From NCBI GenBank assembly GCA_947494705.1, contig CANLVN010000001.1, positions 682,001-746,000 of the forward strand: a stretch of DNA of 64,000 bases, given 5' to 3'. Each line of letters starts with the position of its first letter. The first letter of the stretch is position 1. Position numbers and translations under genes: made by a program. Shown piece by piece: positions 34,313 to 43,286 of this stretch. The stretch is from an uncultured Erythrobacter sp. (GTDB taxonomy: Bacteria > Pseudomonadota > Alphaproteobacteria > Sphingomonadales > Sphingomonadaceae). The notes below the pieces were generated by a model. That model was not told the origin of the DNA. It saw only the letters and a program-made list of their open reading frames with translations, and did not search any database.

Positions 34313-37186
34313 ATGACCTTCCCGACCCGTGCCGCTGTTGCCGGCCTCCTGCTTGCCATCTCTCACCCTGCCCTGACCGGCGCACTCACTGCGCAGGAGC
34401 CCGCCGTGGCAAATGCAGAGGCTGCGGACAGCAGGCCCGTTTGGCCGTTCGAGGCAAGCGATCTACCGGTCGATCCGGACTACACATTCGGCCAGCTACC
34501 CAACGGTTTGCGCTACGTCCTGCGCGAGAATGCGACGCCCGAAGGCACTGCTTTGGTGCGGATGCGGATCGGGTCGGGATCATTGGCCGAGAACGAGGAC
34601 GAACGGGGCCTTGCCCACTTCCTGGAACACATGGCGTTCAACGGCTCGACCAACATTCCGGAAGGCGAAATGGTCAAGCTGCTCGAACGTGAAGGACTGG
34701 CATTCGGCGCGGACACCAATGCTGCGACCGGCTTCGACGCGGTCACCTATCGCCTCAATCTCCCTCGCAACGACGAAGCTCTGCTTGATACCGCGCTGAT
34801 GCTGATGCGCGAGACAGCGAGCGAACTGACCATTTCCGATGATGCCGTCGAGCGCGAACGCGGGGTGATCCTGGCCGAACGCCGCGACCGGCGCAATTTC
34901 GCGCAGGCCGCACGCGAGGACGGCTATGAATTCATCACGCCCGGTGCGCGATATACACAGCGCCTGCCCATCGGCGCGCCGGAGGTGCTGGCGAGCGCGA
35001 CCGCCGCCGATCTGCGAGCGCTTTACGAGCTTACCTATACGCCATCCAACACCGTCCTGGTGATTGTCGGCGACTATCCTGTCGAAGTGATGGAAACAGC
35101 AGTGAAGGCTCGCTTTGCCGACTGGAGCCCCGCCCCCGCACCGGTTGAACCCGAAACAGGGCCTGTCGATGTCACGCGCAATGGCCTGACCGACATCTAC
35201 CTGGACCCAGCCCTGTCCGAAAGTATCTCGCTGACCGTACTCGGACCATGGATCGACGAGCCTGACACTCGCGCCAATCGCGAAGGCGCGATCCTGCGCG
35301 GGATTGCCTATCGCATCGTCCAGCGCCGCCTTGCCCGCATGGCGCGAGCGGAGGACGCACCGTTTCGCACCGCGCGATTCAGCGCCTCGGACGTCTTCGA
35401 GGATGCGCGCAGCAACTCTCTGACCATCGCAACCGAGGATGGCGCATGGCGCGATGGCGTCGTTGCGGCAGTGCGGGAGGTCAATCAGGCGATGGTCTAC
35501 GGCTTTTCACAGGCAGAGGTGGCCGAACAACTCGCCAATTTCCGCACCGCTCTCGAAAACCGGGTAGCCGGCTCCGAGACCCGCTCCAACAGCGCCTACG
35601 CGCAATCCGCGCTCAATCTGGTGGCGAATCAAGTCGTGCCGACCCGACCAGAGTTCCAGCTGAGCGTGTTGGAGCGGCTCGAACCCGGTATAACGCCCCA
35701 AACCGTGCACGCCGCGCTGATGGAGCGCGTGCTTCCGCTCGACGAGCCGCTGATCCGGTTTCAGGGTCGCTCAGCACCCGACGGCGGCGAAGAGGCACTG
35801 CGGACGGCCTGGGCGGATGGGATGTCCGCAGCGATCGCCCCACCCGCCGCCAACGACGACGCAGGCAGCTTTGCTTATGAGGATTTCGGCGAACCCGGCG
35901 AGGTGGTCAGCGATACGCGCGATGACCGGCTCGGCTTTCGCTACATCACCTTCGCCAATGGCCTGCGCCTGACCCTGAAGGCGACCGACATTCGAGAGGA
36001 CCGGGTGGCTTACCGCCTCTCGCTCGACGGTGGCACTCTGATGAACACGCGCGAGGACCCGTTGCGCACATATCTGGTCCCCTCCCTGCCCGCCGGCGGG
36101 CTTGGCCGACACAGCGCGGATGAATTGCAGACGATAATGGCTGGGCGCAGCGTGGCGCTGAATGTGTCGAACAATGTAGATGTGTTCAGCTTTACAGGCG
36201 GCACCACCACCCGAGACCTCCCGCTGCAGATGCAGTTGCTCGCTGCCGGGCTCACCGATCCTGGCTACCGTCCCGAGGCACTGGCGCGATTTCGGCGCGG
36301 GATTTCAAACTTCTTCGCAACGCTCGATGCGACACCTGCCCGCGCCTATTCGAGCGCCTCCGGTGCGATCCTGTCAGGCGGCGATCCGCGGTTCAGCCTG
36401 CAGCCCCGCGAGGCTTACGAGACGCTGACCTTCGAGGGACTGGAAGCCGCGATCGCTGACCGATGGGAGAACGGCGCGCTCGAAATGGCACTGGTGGGCG
36501 ATTTCGAGGAGGACGAAGCAATCGAGGCGGTCGCGGCGACGTTGGGAGCGCTCCCCCCGCGCGAGGTCGAGTTCCTGCCCCGCACTGAAGCACGCTCACG
36601 CCGCTTCGCGTCCAATGCGAACGGCTACACGTTGACCCATACGGGCGAAGCGGATCAGGCGCTGGTTCGCATTGTCTGGCCGACCGACGACGACGCCGAC
36701 TTTGCCGAGGAGCTGCGCATGCAATTGCTTGCCCGCGCGGTACGGATCGGATTGACTGAGCAACTGCGAGAGGAACTGGGCCAGGCCTATTCGCCGGTCG
36801 CTACGAGCAGCATGAGCCAGATTTATCCCGATTACGGCGTCTTCGTGGTTAGCGCCTCGGTCGATGTTGAAGAGACGGAGGCTACGCGCGCAGCGATCGC
36901 GACCGTGATCGAGGAAATGCGCTCAGCCCCGCTCGATCCGGATCTAGTCGAAAGAGCACGCGCGCCCCTGCTCGAAGCCTATGATAATGCTCTCAAGTCG
37001 CTCGGTGGATGGATGCAACTGGCCGACCGGGCCCAGAGCCAAAGCGACCGACTTGAACGCTGGTTCACCGGTCCCGACCTGTTGCGAGCGATAACCCCGG
37101 AGGATCTGCAGGAAAGTGCGAGACGGTTTCTTTCGCCTCAGGATGCGGTCGAATTTGTCGTGCTTCCGCAAGAGGCTGTCGAATAG
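34313..37186 (+). CDS. M16 family zinc metallopeptidase (secreted, two-domain)
   Basis: 957 residues with a signal peptide (MTFPTRAAVAGLLLAISHPALTGALTAQE). The inverted zinc motif HFLEH is His102-Glu105-His106, with a downstream Glu in ERERGVILAERRDR. The second half repeats the M16 fold without the motif, as in pitrilysin/insulinase relatives. Length is normal for the family (about 930-970). It is probably periplasmic or outer-membrane-associated and degrades peptides. It follows the caspase-like gene by 53 bp, and a bidirectional terminator follows. Confidence 0.92.
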   Translation: MTFPTRAAVAGLLLAISHPALTGALTAQEPAVANAEAADSRPVWPFEASDLPVDPDYTFGQLPNGLRYVLRENATPEGTALVRMRIGSGSLAENEDERGLAHFLEHMAFNGSTNIPEGEMVKLLEREGLAFGADTNAATGFDAVTYRLNLPRNDEALLDTALMLMRETASELTISDDAVERERGVILAERRDRRNFAQAAREDGYEFITPGARYTQRLPIGAPEVLASATAADLRALYELTYTPSNTVLVIVGDYPVEVMETAVKARFADWSPAPAPVEPETGPVDVTRNGLTDIYLDPALSESISLTVLGPWIDEPDTRANREGAILRGIAYRIVQRRLARMARAEDAPFRTARFSASDVFEDARSNSLTIATEDGAWRDGVVAAVREVNQAMVYGFSQAEVAEQLANFRTALENRVAGSETRSNSAYAQSALNLVANQVVPTRPEFQLSVLERLEPGITPQTVHAALMERVLPLDEPLIRFQGRSAPDGGEEALRTAWADGMSAAIAPPAANDDAGSFAYEDFGEPGEVVSDTRDDRLGFRYITFANGLRLTLKATDIREDRVAYRLSLDGGTLMNTREDPLRTYLVPSLPAGGLGRHSADELQTIMAGRSVALNVSNNVDVFSFTGGTTTRDLPLQMQLLAAGLTDPGYRPEALARFRRGISNFFATLDATPARAYSSASGAILSGGDPRFSLQPREAYETLTFEGLEAAIADRWENGALEMALVGDFEEDEAIEAVAATLGALPPREVEFLPRTEARSRRFASNANGYTLTHTGEADQALVRIVWPTDDDADFAEELRMQLLARAVRIGLTEQLREELGQAYSPVATSSMSQIYPDYGVFVVSASVDVEETEATRAAIATVIEEMRSAPLDPDLVERARAPLLEAYDNALKSLGGWMQLADRAQSQSDRLERWFTGPDLLRAITPEDLQESARRFLSPQDAVEFVVLPQEAVE

Positions 37187-37202
37187 ACATCGCACTCAAT
37201 GA

Positions 37203-37240
37203 AAAGACCCGGCGGTTCGCCTCCCGCCGGGTCTTCTTTC
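37203..37240. terminator. Bidirectional intrinsic terminator
   Basis: AAAGACCCGGCGG pairs with CCGCCGGGTCTT around an 8-nt loop, followed by CTTTCGTTT on the plus strand; on the minus strand it is followed by TTTTC. It lies between the convergent M16 and TonB receptor genes. Confidence 0.85.
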
Positions 37241-37280
37241 GTTTCGTGCCGGTGTGCCCCGAGGCTCACCGTCTCCGCAA

Positions 37281-39533
37281 TCAGTAGTTGAAACCGGCCG
37301 TAATGCCGAACACGCGCGGTTCGTTGACGAAGGCGGTGTTGTTGTTGAAATCGACCACACCCAGCACGTTCACTTCGTCGGTGATGTTGCGCGCGAATAC
37401 CGAAACTTCGTACTGCCCGTTGTTTCCGCGATAACCGATGCGCAGGCCGCCTTCGATGCGGCTGTCGGCGTTGAATTCGCGGCTTTCGTACAGCAGGAAG
37501 TTCGTTTCACCGAGGAAAGTCCAGTCGGTGAAGGCGAAGACTTCCCCGTCATTGCCGACCGGTACGGTATAGCTCGCGGTGAAGTCCCCGCTCCAGCGCG
37601 GTGCGTTGGGGAACGGATTGCCATCGACCAGTGCAAAGCCGTTATTGTTGAGCGGATCGGTAACGGTGCACTGCGCACAGACACCCACAGCGAGAGTGTC
37701 GTCGTTGATCTGCGTGTCGGTGTAGGCGACGCCCAAGGTCAGCTGGAACTCCGGAGTGACCTGAAACGCGGTGTCGAGCTCGAAGCCCCAAGCCTCGCCT
37801 TCATTGGCATTGATAAGTTGAACCAGATTGCCCGCCCCGCCGACGGCGGTGAACTGCGGGTCGTCGACCGTGTAATAGAACAGAGCGCCGTTTACGCGCA
37901 CCGTGCGGTCGGCGAATTCGCCCTTGAAGCCCGCTTCGTAGCTGGTGATGTCTTCCGACTGCGCAACGCTCGGCGGATTGAAGAATGCGACGTCGCGGCC
38001 TTGGATTGTCGGCGCGCGGAACGCGTTTGCAACGCGGGCATAAAGGCTGGCATCGTCTGTGACATCGGCGAACAGGCTGATGTCCCAGTCGATATTGTCG
38101 TCCTCGACACGCCTGTTCTGCGGCGCACTGCCCTCAAGGACCACAAACGTCTTCTCGTCATCCGAATAGCGCAGGCCACCGGTCAGAGTCAGCATGTCGG
38201 TGATCTCGGCCGAGACCTGCCCGAAGACGGCCCAGGCGTCGTTCTGGTGGTTAACGGTCACGGGCGGCGGGAAAGTGAAGCCGACCGTTTCCACGTCGAA
38301 ATCGCTTTCAAAGAAGAACGCACCGACCTGCCAGGTCACTGGGCCTTCGCCATTGGAAGCGAGACGGATTTCCTGCGTGAACTGCTGAAGATCGATGGAG
38401 TCACGCGTGTCGGACTCAAACAGGATGAGGCCGGGGCCCGTCTCGACAACATCTCCACTGCCATCACGAACGATGAATCCGCCATCGACATCGCCGCGGC
38501 TCGAACCTTCGCTCTCGTAATAGCCGGTGATCGAGGTCAGCGTAGCGGCGTCGAATTCGTAGTCCAAACGCAGCGAAGCGCCGAATTGCTCATACTCGCC
38601 GATATTGCCGCCACCGCCGTCATAGAAGACAGTGTCGCGGTCGAAACCGTCGCGCAGGTCGTTGTCACCGGCATCGATTGCGTTTCCGTGGAAGAATGTC
38701 GAACTGCCATCGAGGTCGCGATACTGGACCGATGCCAGCATCGAGAAGCGCCCCTCTTCGTCGGGGGTCAGCAGCGCCTGACCGCGCAGCGCCAGATCGC
38801 GGAAGCCGCCCAGCGCGTCGTCCTCTCCGGTAAAGCCGTTGTCGATCCAATCCTCGCGCGACTGCAGCTGGCCGGAGACACGCACGGCGAGCTTATCCTC
38901 GACAATGCTGCCGCCAATCGCGCCGTTGAGATTGAAGGTGTCAAACGAGCCATAGGTCACGCTGCCACGAATATCGGTTTCATGGCTCGGCTTGATCGTG
39001 TCGATCTTGACGATACCCGCAGGCGTATTGCGTCCGAACAGAGTGCCCTGCGGCCCACGAAGCACCTCGATCCGGTCGACATCGAAGATCGGAAAGCTCT
39101 TGAGCGTTACGTTCTCGAGAACGATCTCATCCATGATGACCGAAACGGGTTGCGAGGCAGCGAGGTCGAAATCGGTATTGCCAAGCCCGCGGATGTAGAA
39201 GCGCGGTGCGGCGCGGCCATTGGAGCTTTCCACGTTGAGTCCGGGGACAGAACCGGCGAGCGCTGTCGTGTCAGCGCCTGCGGCAAAGATATTGTCGACC
39301 CGTTCCTGACCCAGAACATCGGCGGACACTGCCACATCCTGAAGGCTCTCTTCACGGCGGTTGGCGGTGACGATGATCGAGTCGAGCTGGCCTTCGGACG
39401 CAGCTTCGCCCATCTCACTGTCCTGCGCGGCGGCGGGCGCTGCGAGGCCTATTGCGGCTGCGGCAGTCAGAATGGTCGTGCTTGCCCACTGGCGTCGAGC
39501 GGAAGCGAGGCAATCGATAAAGTGCAAGCTCAT
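37281..39533 (-). CDS. TonB-dependent receptor
   Basis: 750-residue outer-membrane receptor with a signal peptide (TILTAAAAIGLAAPAAAQ), an N-terminal GQLDSIIVTANRREESLQDV TonB-box/plug start, plug blocks PRFYIRGLGNTDFDL and DRIEVLRGPQGTLFGRNTPAG, and a barrel ending RVFGITAGFNY with a terminal aromatic. It resembles the sphingomonad-expanded receptor group involved in uptake of plant or aromatic compounds, but the ligand is not readable. It lies divergent from purS over about 270 bp. Confidence 0.92.
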   Translation of the reverse strand: MSLHFIDCLASARRQWASTTILTAAAAIGLAAPAAAQDSEMGEAASEGQLDSIIVTANRREESLQDVAVSADVLGQERVDNIFAAGADTTALAGSVPGLNVESSNGRAAPRFYIRGLGNTDFDLAASQPVSVIMDEIVLENVTLKSFPIFDVDRIEVLRGPQGTLFGRNTPAGIVKIDTIKPSHETDIRGSVTYGSFDTFNLNGAIGGSIVEDKLAVRVSGQLQSREDWIDNGFTGEDDALGGFRDLALRGQALLTPDEEGRFSMLASVQYRDLDGSSTFFHGNAIDAGDNDLRDGFDRDTVFYDGGGGNIGEYEQFGASLRLDYEFDAATLTSITGYYESEGSSRGDVDGGFIVRDGSGDVVETGPGLILFESDTRDSIDLQQFTQEIRLASNGEGPVTWQVGAFFFESDFDVETVGFTFPPPVTVNHQNDAWAVFGQVSAEITDMLTLTGGLRYSDDEKTFVVLEGSAPQNRRVEDDNIDWDISLFADVTDDASLYARVANAFRAPTIQGRDVAFFNPPSVAQSEDITSYEAGFKGEFADRTVRVNGALFYYTVDDPQFTAVGGAGNLVQLINANEGEAWGFELDTAFQVTPEFQLTLGVAYTDTQINDDTLAVGVCAQCTVTDPLNNNGFALVDGNPFPNAPRWSGDFTASYTVPVGNDGEVFAFTDWTFLGETNFLLYESREFNADSRIEGGLRIGYRGNNGQYEVSVFARNITDEVNVLGVVDFNNNTAFVNEPRVFGITAGFNY

Positions 39534-39804
39534 GAGTAAGGCCCCCTAAATTGCTACCCATTGGAGAGAGTGTCACTGCGCTGACACATTCCCGCGATTT
39601 TTACGAGGCAGCAGCCCACTGTTGCTGAGGAAATCGCATTCCCGGCGGCGTTTCTGGTTGCCGCTGTTGCGCACCGGCTACAGTTTGCGACACGCATTTG
39701 ACACGCCCATCGGGTGATTGTCGTATGGCGGGCGATTGCACGCGCCGCGCGGTACGTTATAGGCTCGCAGCAATCTCTAGATCGGAAACTGCAGGACCCG
39801 CCCA

Positions 39805-40056
39805 ATGAAAGTTCGCATCCTCGTCCGCCTCAAGCCCGGCGTGCTCGATCCGCAGGGACGCGCCGTCCATCACTCGCTCGATAGCCTCGGCTTCGAAGGC
39901 GTGGAGGACGTGCGCATCGGCCGCATGATCGAGATGGAGGTCGCGGACGGGACCAGCGACGAAACGCTGACCAAAATGTGCGAACAGCTGCTCGCCAACA
40001 TGGTGATCGAGGATTTCGCCATCGAGAAGCTGGATGGTGAGAAGGAGCCTGCCTGA
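39805..40056 (+). CDS. purS: Phosphoribosylformylglycinamidine synthase subunit PurS
   Basis: 83-residue small subunit of the three-part FGAM synthase. The core [24 protein letters not shown] and [18 protein letters not shown] is diagnostic. Its stop shares a base with the purQ ATG (TGATG), so the pair is translationally coupled; purL is not in the window. Confidence 0.95.
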   Translation: MKVRILVRLKPGVLDPQGRAVHHSLDSLGFEGVEDVRIGRMIEMEVADGTSDETLTKMCEQLLANMVIEDFAIEKLDGEKEPA

Positions 40057-40748
40057 TGGCGTTCAAGGCGGCTGTCATCACCTTCCCCGGATCGAACTGC
40101 GACCGCGACATGGCGGTCGCAATCGAAGCGGTTTCGGGCGAGCCAGCCATCCGCGTTTGGCACGGTGATGCCCAACTTCCGGAGGGACTCGACTTTATCG
40201 CCCTGCCCGGTGGATTCTCATATGGCGACTATCTCCGCTCGGGCGCAATGGCGGCGAAGAGTCCGATCCTGCGAGCCGTGGTTGCTGCAGCGGAGCGCGG
40301 CGTTCCGGTTCTGGGCGTATGCAACGGGTTCCAGGTCCTGACAGAAAGCGGCCTGCTGCCAGGCGCCCTCATGCGCAATGCGGGACAGCGCTTCATCTGC
40401 CGGACGGTCGAACTGGAAGTGGCCAACACCACCTCGCTGTTCACGAACGGCTTTGAATCAGGGCAGTCCCTGCGCATTCCGGTTGCCCACCACGATGGAA
40501 ATTACTTCGCCGACGATGCAACGCTGGACGCACTTGAGTCAGAAGACCGTGTTGCGTTTCGCTACGTCCAAAACGCCAACGGCTCGCGCCGTAACATCGC
40601 CGGCGTGCTGAGCGCCAATGGACGCGTTCTGGGCATGATGCCGCACCCCGAACGCGCGATCATGCCTGCCGCGCATGCATCGATGGGCGGTGCGGACGGT
40701 CGCGCGATCTTTCAGAATGTGATCAGCGGGCTGGTCGCAGCGGCGTAA
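40056..40748 (+). CDS. purQ: Phosphoribosylformylglycinamidine synthase subunit PurQ
   Basis: Glutaminase subunit of FGAM synthase, 230 residues. Class-I glutamine amidotransferase features are visible: [15 protein letters not shown], nucleophile Cys89 in GVCNGFQ, and His/Glu in MMPHPER. It is coupled to purS and convergent with the GGDEF/EAL gene. Confidence 0.96.
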   Translation: MAFKAAVITFPGSNCDRDMAVAIEAVSGEPAIRVWHGDAQLPEGLDFIALPGGFSYGDYLRSGAMAAKSPILRAVVAAAERGVPVLGVCNGFQVLTESGLLPGALMRNAGQRFICRTVELEVANTTSLFTNGFESGQSLRIPVAHHDGNYFADDATLDALESEDRVAFRYVQNANGSRRNIAGVLSANGRVLGMMPHPERAIMPAAHASMGGADGRAIFQNVISGLVAAA

Positions 40749-40772
40749 TGCGCCAGCGTGGATTTCGCTCCG

Positions 40773-43133
40773 CTACGCGCTGAGCCTGCGCTGAGTGTTT
40801 GTCGCGAATAGCCTGCGCGCTTCCTTGTTTGACATCGGGCGACCGAAATAGAAGCCCTGAATCTTGTCGCAGCCAAGGTTGCGGATCAGTTCGGCCTCGT
40901 CGGCATCCTCGACCCCTTCGGCAGTTGTGGTCATGTCCAGGCTCTTTGCCATGGCGACCACGGCATTGATGATGGCAAGGCTCTCGCTGGAACCCTGCGC
41001 TGCACCCTGAACGAATGTGCGATCGACTTTGATGGTCGAGAAGCGCAGCTTGCGCAGATAGCCGAGCGAGGAATAGCCGGTCCCGAAATCGTCGAGCGCA
41101 ATCGAACAGCCCAGCGCCATGGCCTGTTCCAGCGCATTGCGGGCGATACTCGCATCGCGAAGGAAGATGCTCTCGGTCACCTCGATCTCAAGCCGCTCGG
41201 GCCGCAGGCCGCTCGCGGAAAGCGCATCGACGACATCCTGATGGAAATCGGGTTCGAGCAACTGCTCGGGCGAGACGTTGACGTTGACTTTGACGTGCTC
41301 GGGCCAGCTGCGCGCTTCCATACACGCCTGCCGGAGCACCCATTTTCCGATCGGCACGATCAGGCGGGTATCCTCGGCCAGTGGGATGAACTTGCCTGGG
41401 CTGACGAAGCCGTGATCCGAGCTGTTCCAGCGCACCAGCGCCTCGAAACTGACGACATTCTCGCTGCGCGCATCGACAACCGGTTGGTAATGCAGCACGA
41501 ACTCGTCGAGGCCCAGCGCCTTGCGCAGCGACACCTCGAGTTGGCGACGCTCCTCTGCTGAAGCGTGGAGCATCGGCTCGAAACGGAAATGCTCGCCGCC
41601 TCCAACGTCCTTGGCACGGTAGAGCGCAAGGTCGGCGTTCCGCATCAGCTCCTCGACGGTCTTGCCGTCGCGCGGTCCGATTGCAGAGCCGACACTCGCA
41701 CCGACATACAGCGTGTGATTCTCGACCTGATAGGGTTCGGAAAGGGTATTGATGACTTTATACGCCAGCTGACGGACAAAGTCGGGTTCGCTGGCATCGC
41801 GAATGACGATGGCGAATTCGTCGCCCCCCAGACGTCCGACCATCGCATTGTCGCTCATCAGCGCCTGAAGCCGCGAGGAAACCTGGGCGAGCAGTTTGTC
41901 GCCGGTTAGATGTCCGAGCGAATCGTTGACCGCCTTGAACCGGTCGAGATCGACCATCAGCAACGCACAGCGCGTACGCCACTTGGCAGAATATTCGAGC
42001 GCCTCGCCCAACGATTCGGTCAGCATCAGGCGGTTGGGCAGAGCGGTAAGCGTGTCGTAACGTGCCAGATAGGCAATCTTGTCAGAAGATTCGCGCTGTT
42101 CCGTGACGTCCGATCCCACCCCGCGGAAGCCGGTGAATTTGCCCCGCTCATCGCGCATCGGCGTGCCCGACAGCTCCCACCAGCGTTCCTCGCCCTTGAT
42201 AGTGACGTGAACGATCAGGTTGGAGAAGTTCTCCCGATTTCGCAGCTTGGTGGCAAGTTCGTGAAGGCTCGGTGCGAAATTGCCGCTTTCCCAACTCTCT
42301 CCCGCGATCAACTCCAGCAGCAATTTGCCCTCGACATCGCCTTCACTCTCGTTGAGCGCGAATGCGAAACGCGGAGATACGGAGCGCAAGCGGCGGCGCG
42401 TGTCGATTTCCCACAGCCAGTCGGCCTCGTTCTCCTCGAATTCACGCAGCAGCAGCGACACCACCTCTTCCTTCTCGGCGACCGCGATCTCGGCAAGCCG
42501 CGCGGTAAGGTGTGCTCGGCCTACTTCGATTGTGCCCAAGACAGCAGCAACCGCGAAGAGGGCTATGCCACCCACGACTTCCCAATGCCCCATGAGGATG
42601 AATGGAAGCATCGACGCGCTTGTCAGGGTCACATTGGAAAGAAGAATGTTGATCGGCGTCGAGGTGTAGAAAAAGATCCCCCCCGCAATCAGCACACCCA
42701 TGATCGGCAGCAGGGCGACCGTATGAGCGGCGTCACCTTGCGGCGCAAAAAGCAGGATCGGGATGGTCCAGAGTAGCGACGTCGCGTAGAAAGTCAGGGA
42801 TTGCTTGCGAAACTGCCAGCGCATCAAGCCCCTGTCGGCATCTGGCACGAAGCGTCGATCGGCCCACGCTCCGTAAAATTGAACGGACGCAAGCGCGGCG
42901 AGCCACAACATGATCCAGATCCCACCGACCGCGCCAGTGAACATCTGCGCGACGAACAAACCAAGGACCGCATGCGTGTAGGCGCGAGAGAAGGTGAGTT
43001 TCGCCAGGTCCCCAGTCTCAAGCCCACGCAGCCGCGACCAATCGCTCACCCCTTGCTGGGAAAGACCGAGAACTGCGGATACAGGCAGCTGTTGGTCCAT
43101 CGGTCGGACCTTAGGAGGTTGCTGATCTCTCAC
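40773..43133 (-). CDS. Membrane GGDEF-EAL cyclic-di-GMP enzyme with PAS domain
   Basis: 786 residues: an N-terminal region of about five membrane helices (to about residue 200), a coiled segment, a PAS domain (EADWLWEIDTRRRL, FRGVGSDVTEQRESSDKI), a GGDEF domain with the intact motif GGDEFAIVI (LARYDTLTALPNR, DRFKAVND), and an EAL domain with EALVRW, ALDDFGTGYSSLGYL and TAEGVED. Both active sites look intact, so it could make and degrade c-di-GMP. The start may be GTG 43133 or ATG 43100. glmS lies upstream on the same strand, 150 bp away. Confidence 0.93.
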   Translation of the reverse strand: MRDQQPPKVRPMDQQLPVSAVLGLSQQGVSDWSRLRGLETGDLAKLTFSRAYTHAVLGLFVAQMFTGAVGGIWIMLWLAALASVQFYGAWADRRFVPDADRGLMRWQFRKQSLTFYATSLLWTIPILLFAPQGDAAHTVALLPIMGVLIAGGIFFYTSTPINILLSNVTLTSASMLPFILMGHWEVVGGIALFAVAAVLGTIEVGRAHLTARLAEIAVAEKEEVVSLLLREFEENEADWLWEIDTRRRLRSVSPRFAFALNESEGDVEGKLLLELIAGESWESGNFAPSLHELATKLRNRENFSNLIVHVTIKGEERWWELSGTPMRDERGKFTGFRGVGSDVTEQRESSDKIAYLARYDTLTALPNRLMLTESLGEALEYSAKWRTRCALLMVDLDRFKAVNDSLGHLTGDKLLAQVSSRLQALMSDNAMVGRLGGDEFAIVIRDASEPDFVRQLAYKVINTLSEPYQVENHTLYVGASVGSAIGPRDGKTVEELMRNADLALYRAKDVGGGEHFRFEPMLHASAEERRQLEVSLRKALGLDEFVLHYQPVVDARSENVVSFEALVRWNSSDHGFVSPGKFIPLAEDTRLIVPIGKWVLRQACMEARSWPEHVKVNVNVSPEQLLEPDFHQDVVDALSASGLRPERLEIEVTESIFLRDASIARNALEQAMALGCSIALDDFGTGYSSLGYLRKLRFSTIKVDRTFVQGAAQGSSESLAIINAVVAMAKSLDMTTTAEGVEDADEAELIRNLGCDKIQGFYFGRPMSNKEARRLFATNTQRRLSA

Positions 43134-43286
43134 GGATCGAAGAATTAACCGCGAAAGGTTATGCTCGGGTAAAGTTCGATCAGCCTATCCGCCAAAAATG
43201 CTCGCAAATAGAGCCAATCACCCGATGCGCATAAACGCGCTCAAAATCATATACTTAAGATCACCTCGCCACTGAGCCTGGGCTGA

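Noticed and set aside
37254..39539. 761-codon plus-strand open frame opposite the second TonB receptor
   Set aside because: It runs antisense to a receptor with clear plug and barrel signatures and shows no family pattern of its own.
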